Assembly (NCBI RefSeq): GCF_029871245.1
Contig: NZ_SSON01000043.1
Span: 17,370-81,369 of the forward strand
Source of the DNA: Pseudomonas sp. BN102
Lineage (GTDB): Bacteria > Pseudomonadota > Gammaproteobacteria > Pseudomonadales > Pseudomonadaceae
Length of the DNA: 64,000 nucleotides
Direction of reading: 5' to 3'
Made by a program: the position numbers and the translations under genes. Positions 63,599 through 64,000 of this stretch are shown here, one piece after another; position 1 is the stretch's first letter; each line of letters begins with the position of its first letter. The notes beneath the pieces were generated by a model that saw only the letters and a program-made list of their open reading frames with translations, did no database searches and had not been told where the DNA came from.

Positions 63599-64000
63599 AT
63601 GATCAACGCCCTCCAAGTCCCTCCCTTGGCTGAAGCCCCCTGGTCGGGAGACTTGCGGCCGGCCGAGGTCCGCGACCTCGGCGCCCCGGTGCGCCAGGCG
63701 CTGGGCCGCGTGGTCTTCCGCAGCCCCGGCGCGACCCGCGTGCTCAGCCGTCGCGAGGCCGTGCTGCTGGGCGTGTTCGCCCTGGTGCTGCACGGCGCCG
63801 TCCTGCACTGGCTGAGTCAGAAGCCGACGCCGCCGCTGCCGGAAGTGCCGCCGCAGGTGCCGCCCATGACCATCGAGTTCACCACCCCGACCCCGCCGGT
63901 GGTGGAACCGCCGCTGCCGGAACCGCCACCGCCCGTGGTCGAACCACCTCCCCCGGTAGTCGAGGAACTGGCGGTGAAGCCGCCGCCGCCCAAGCCGGTG
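63599..64000 (+). CDS. tonB: TonB energy-transducing protein, 3' end outside window
   Basis: 134 codons are visible, open to the window edge. A cytoplasmic N-terminus of about 55 residues is followed by a single membrane segment (REAVLLGVFALVLHGAVLHWL) and a Pro-rich periplasmic stretch rich in PPPPVVEP and PKP repeats, the rigid spacer of TonB. The C-terminal receptor-contact domain is beyond the window. Thirty-one bases after msuE with CAGGAG upstream, so probably co-expressed with the sulfur genes: a dedicated TonB for the receptors at 43838, 57516 and 60253 (inference). Confidence 0.87.
   Translation, partial: MINALQVPPLAEAPWSGDLRPAEVRDLGAPVRQALGRVVFRSPGATRVLSRREAVLLGVFALVLHGAVLHWLSQKPTPPLPEVPPQVPPMTIEFTTPTPPVVEPPLPEPPPPVVEPPPPVVEELAVKPPPPKPV

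Overview
The window reads as a stretch of a high-GC Pseudomonas chromosome, most like the aeruginosa/citronellolis side of the genus. The reasons are the 3-hydroxybutyrate gene set (hbcR-type regulator, GntP-type permease, bdhA), an OprD-family porin, REP-type palindromes, many sigma-54 promoters, and an msu/ssu/sfn-type organosulfur gene set. Almost every base is accounted for by ordinary catabolic or transport genes; mobile DNA is limited to small decayed remnants.

Layout. (1) 1-8960, all on the minus strand: a homoserine-related amino-acid island. It holds a cystathionine gamma-synthase-family PLP enzyme, an AAT-type amino-acid permease, a LysR regulator, a divergent threonine synthase paralogue, an Lrp/AsnC regulator, a homoserine dehydrogenase without an ACT domain, an aldehyde dehydrogenase and a RidA-family protein cut by the window edge. 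I infer a degradative role (homoserine to aspartate semialdehyde to aspartate). (2) 9518-9866: wreck of an IS5-type transposase. (3) 9942-15228: 3-hydroxybutyrate uptake and oxidation; a sigma-54 activator sits upstream of two matching palindromes and a -24/-12 promoter. (4) 15505-15882: degraded phage integrase. (5) 16398-26437: guanidine assimilation, opened by a guanidine-I (ykkC) riboswitch, then an ABC importer, two DUF1989-type proteins, a biotin-dependent guanidine/urea carboxylase and allophanate hydrolase. A REP palindrome has been inserted in frame inside the carboxylase gene. (6) 26926-29153: transposase remnant, an XRE-cupin regulator with a 53-residue leader gene, and an extraordinary 168-residue protein that is 43% methionine with 15 cysteines.

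(7) 29154-64000 is the most interesting part: about 35 kb of sulfur scavenging. It contains an SsuA-like binding protein, an aldo/keto reductase, an NtaA/SnaA/DszA-family monooxygenase and a TonB receptor (LacI-type control); a SfnR-type sigma-54 activator; an ABC importer with two binding proteins and two permeases; three SsuD/MsuD-like flavin monooxygenases; a DszC/SfnB-like oxidoreductase; three cytosolic DszB-like (sulfinate desulfinase) homologues, one with the catalytic Cys replaced by Ser; three further TonB receptors; MsuE flavin reductase; and a TonB protein cut by the window edge. Nine transcription units here start from recognisable -24/-12 promoters. Most are preceded by arrays of the palindrome TGCTG-N6-CAGCA, usually phased 29-32 bp apart. 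I propose these are the SfnR enhancer sites and that the whole block is one coordinated regulon.

How it works together (inference): TonB receptors bring organosulfur compounds across the outer membrane, the ABC systems bring them into the cytosol, MsuE supplies reduced FMN to the monooxygenases and to the DszC-like enzyme, and the DszB-like proteins may release sulfite from sulfinates.
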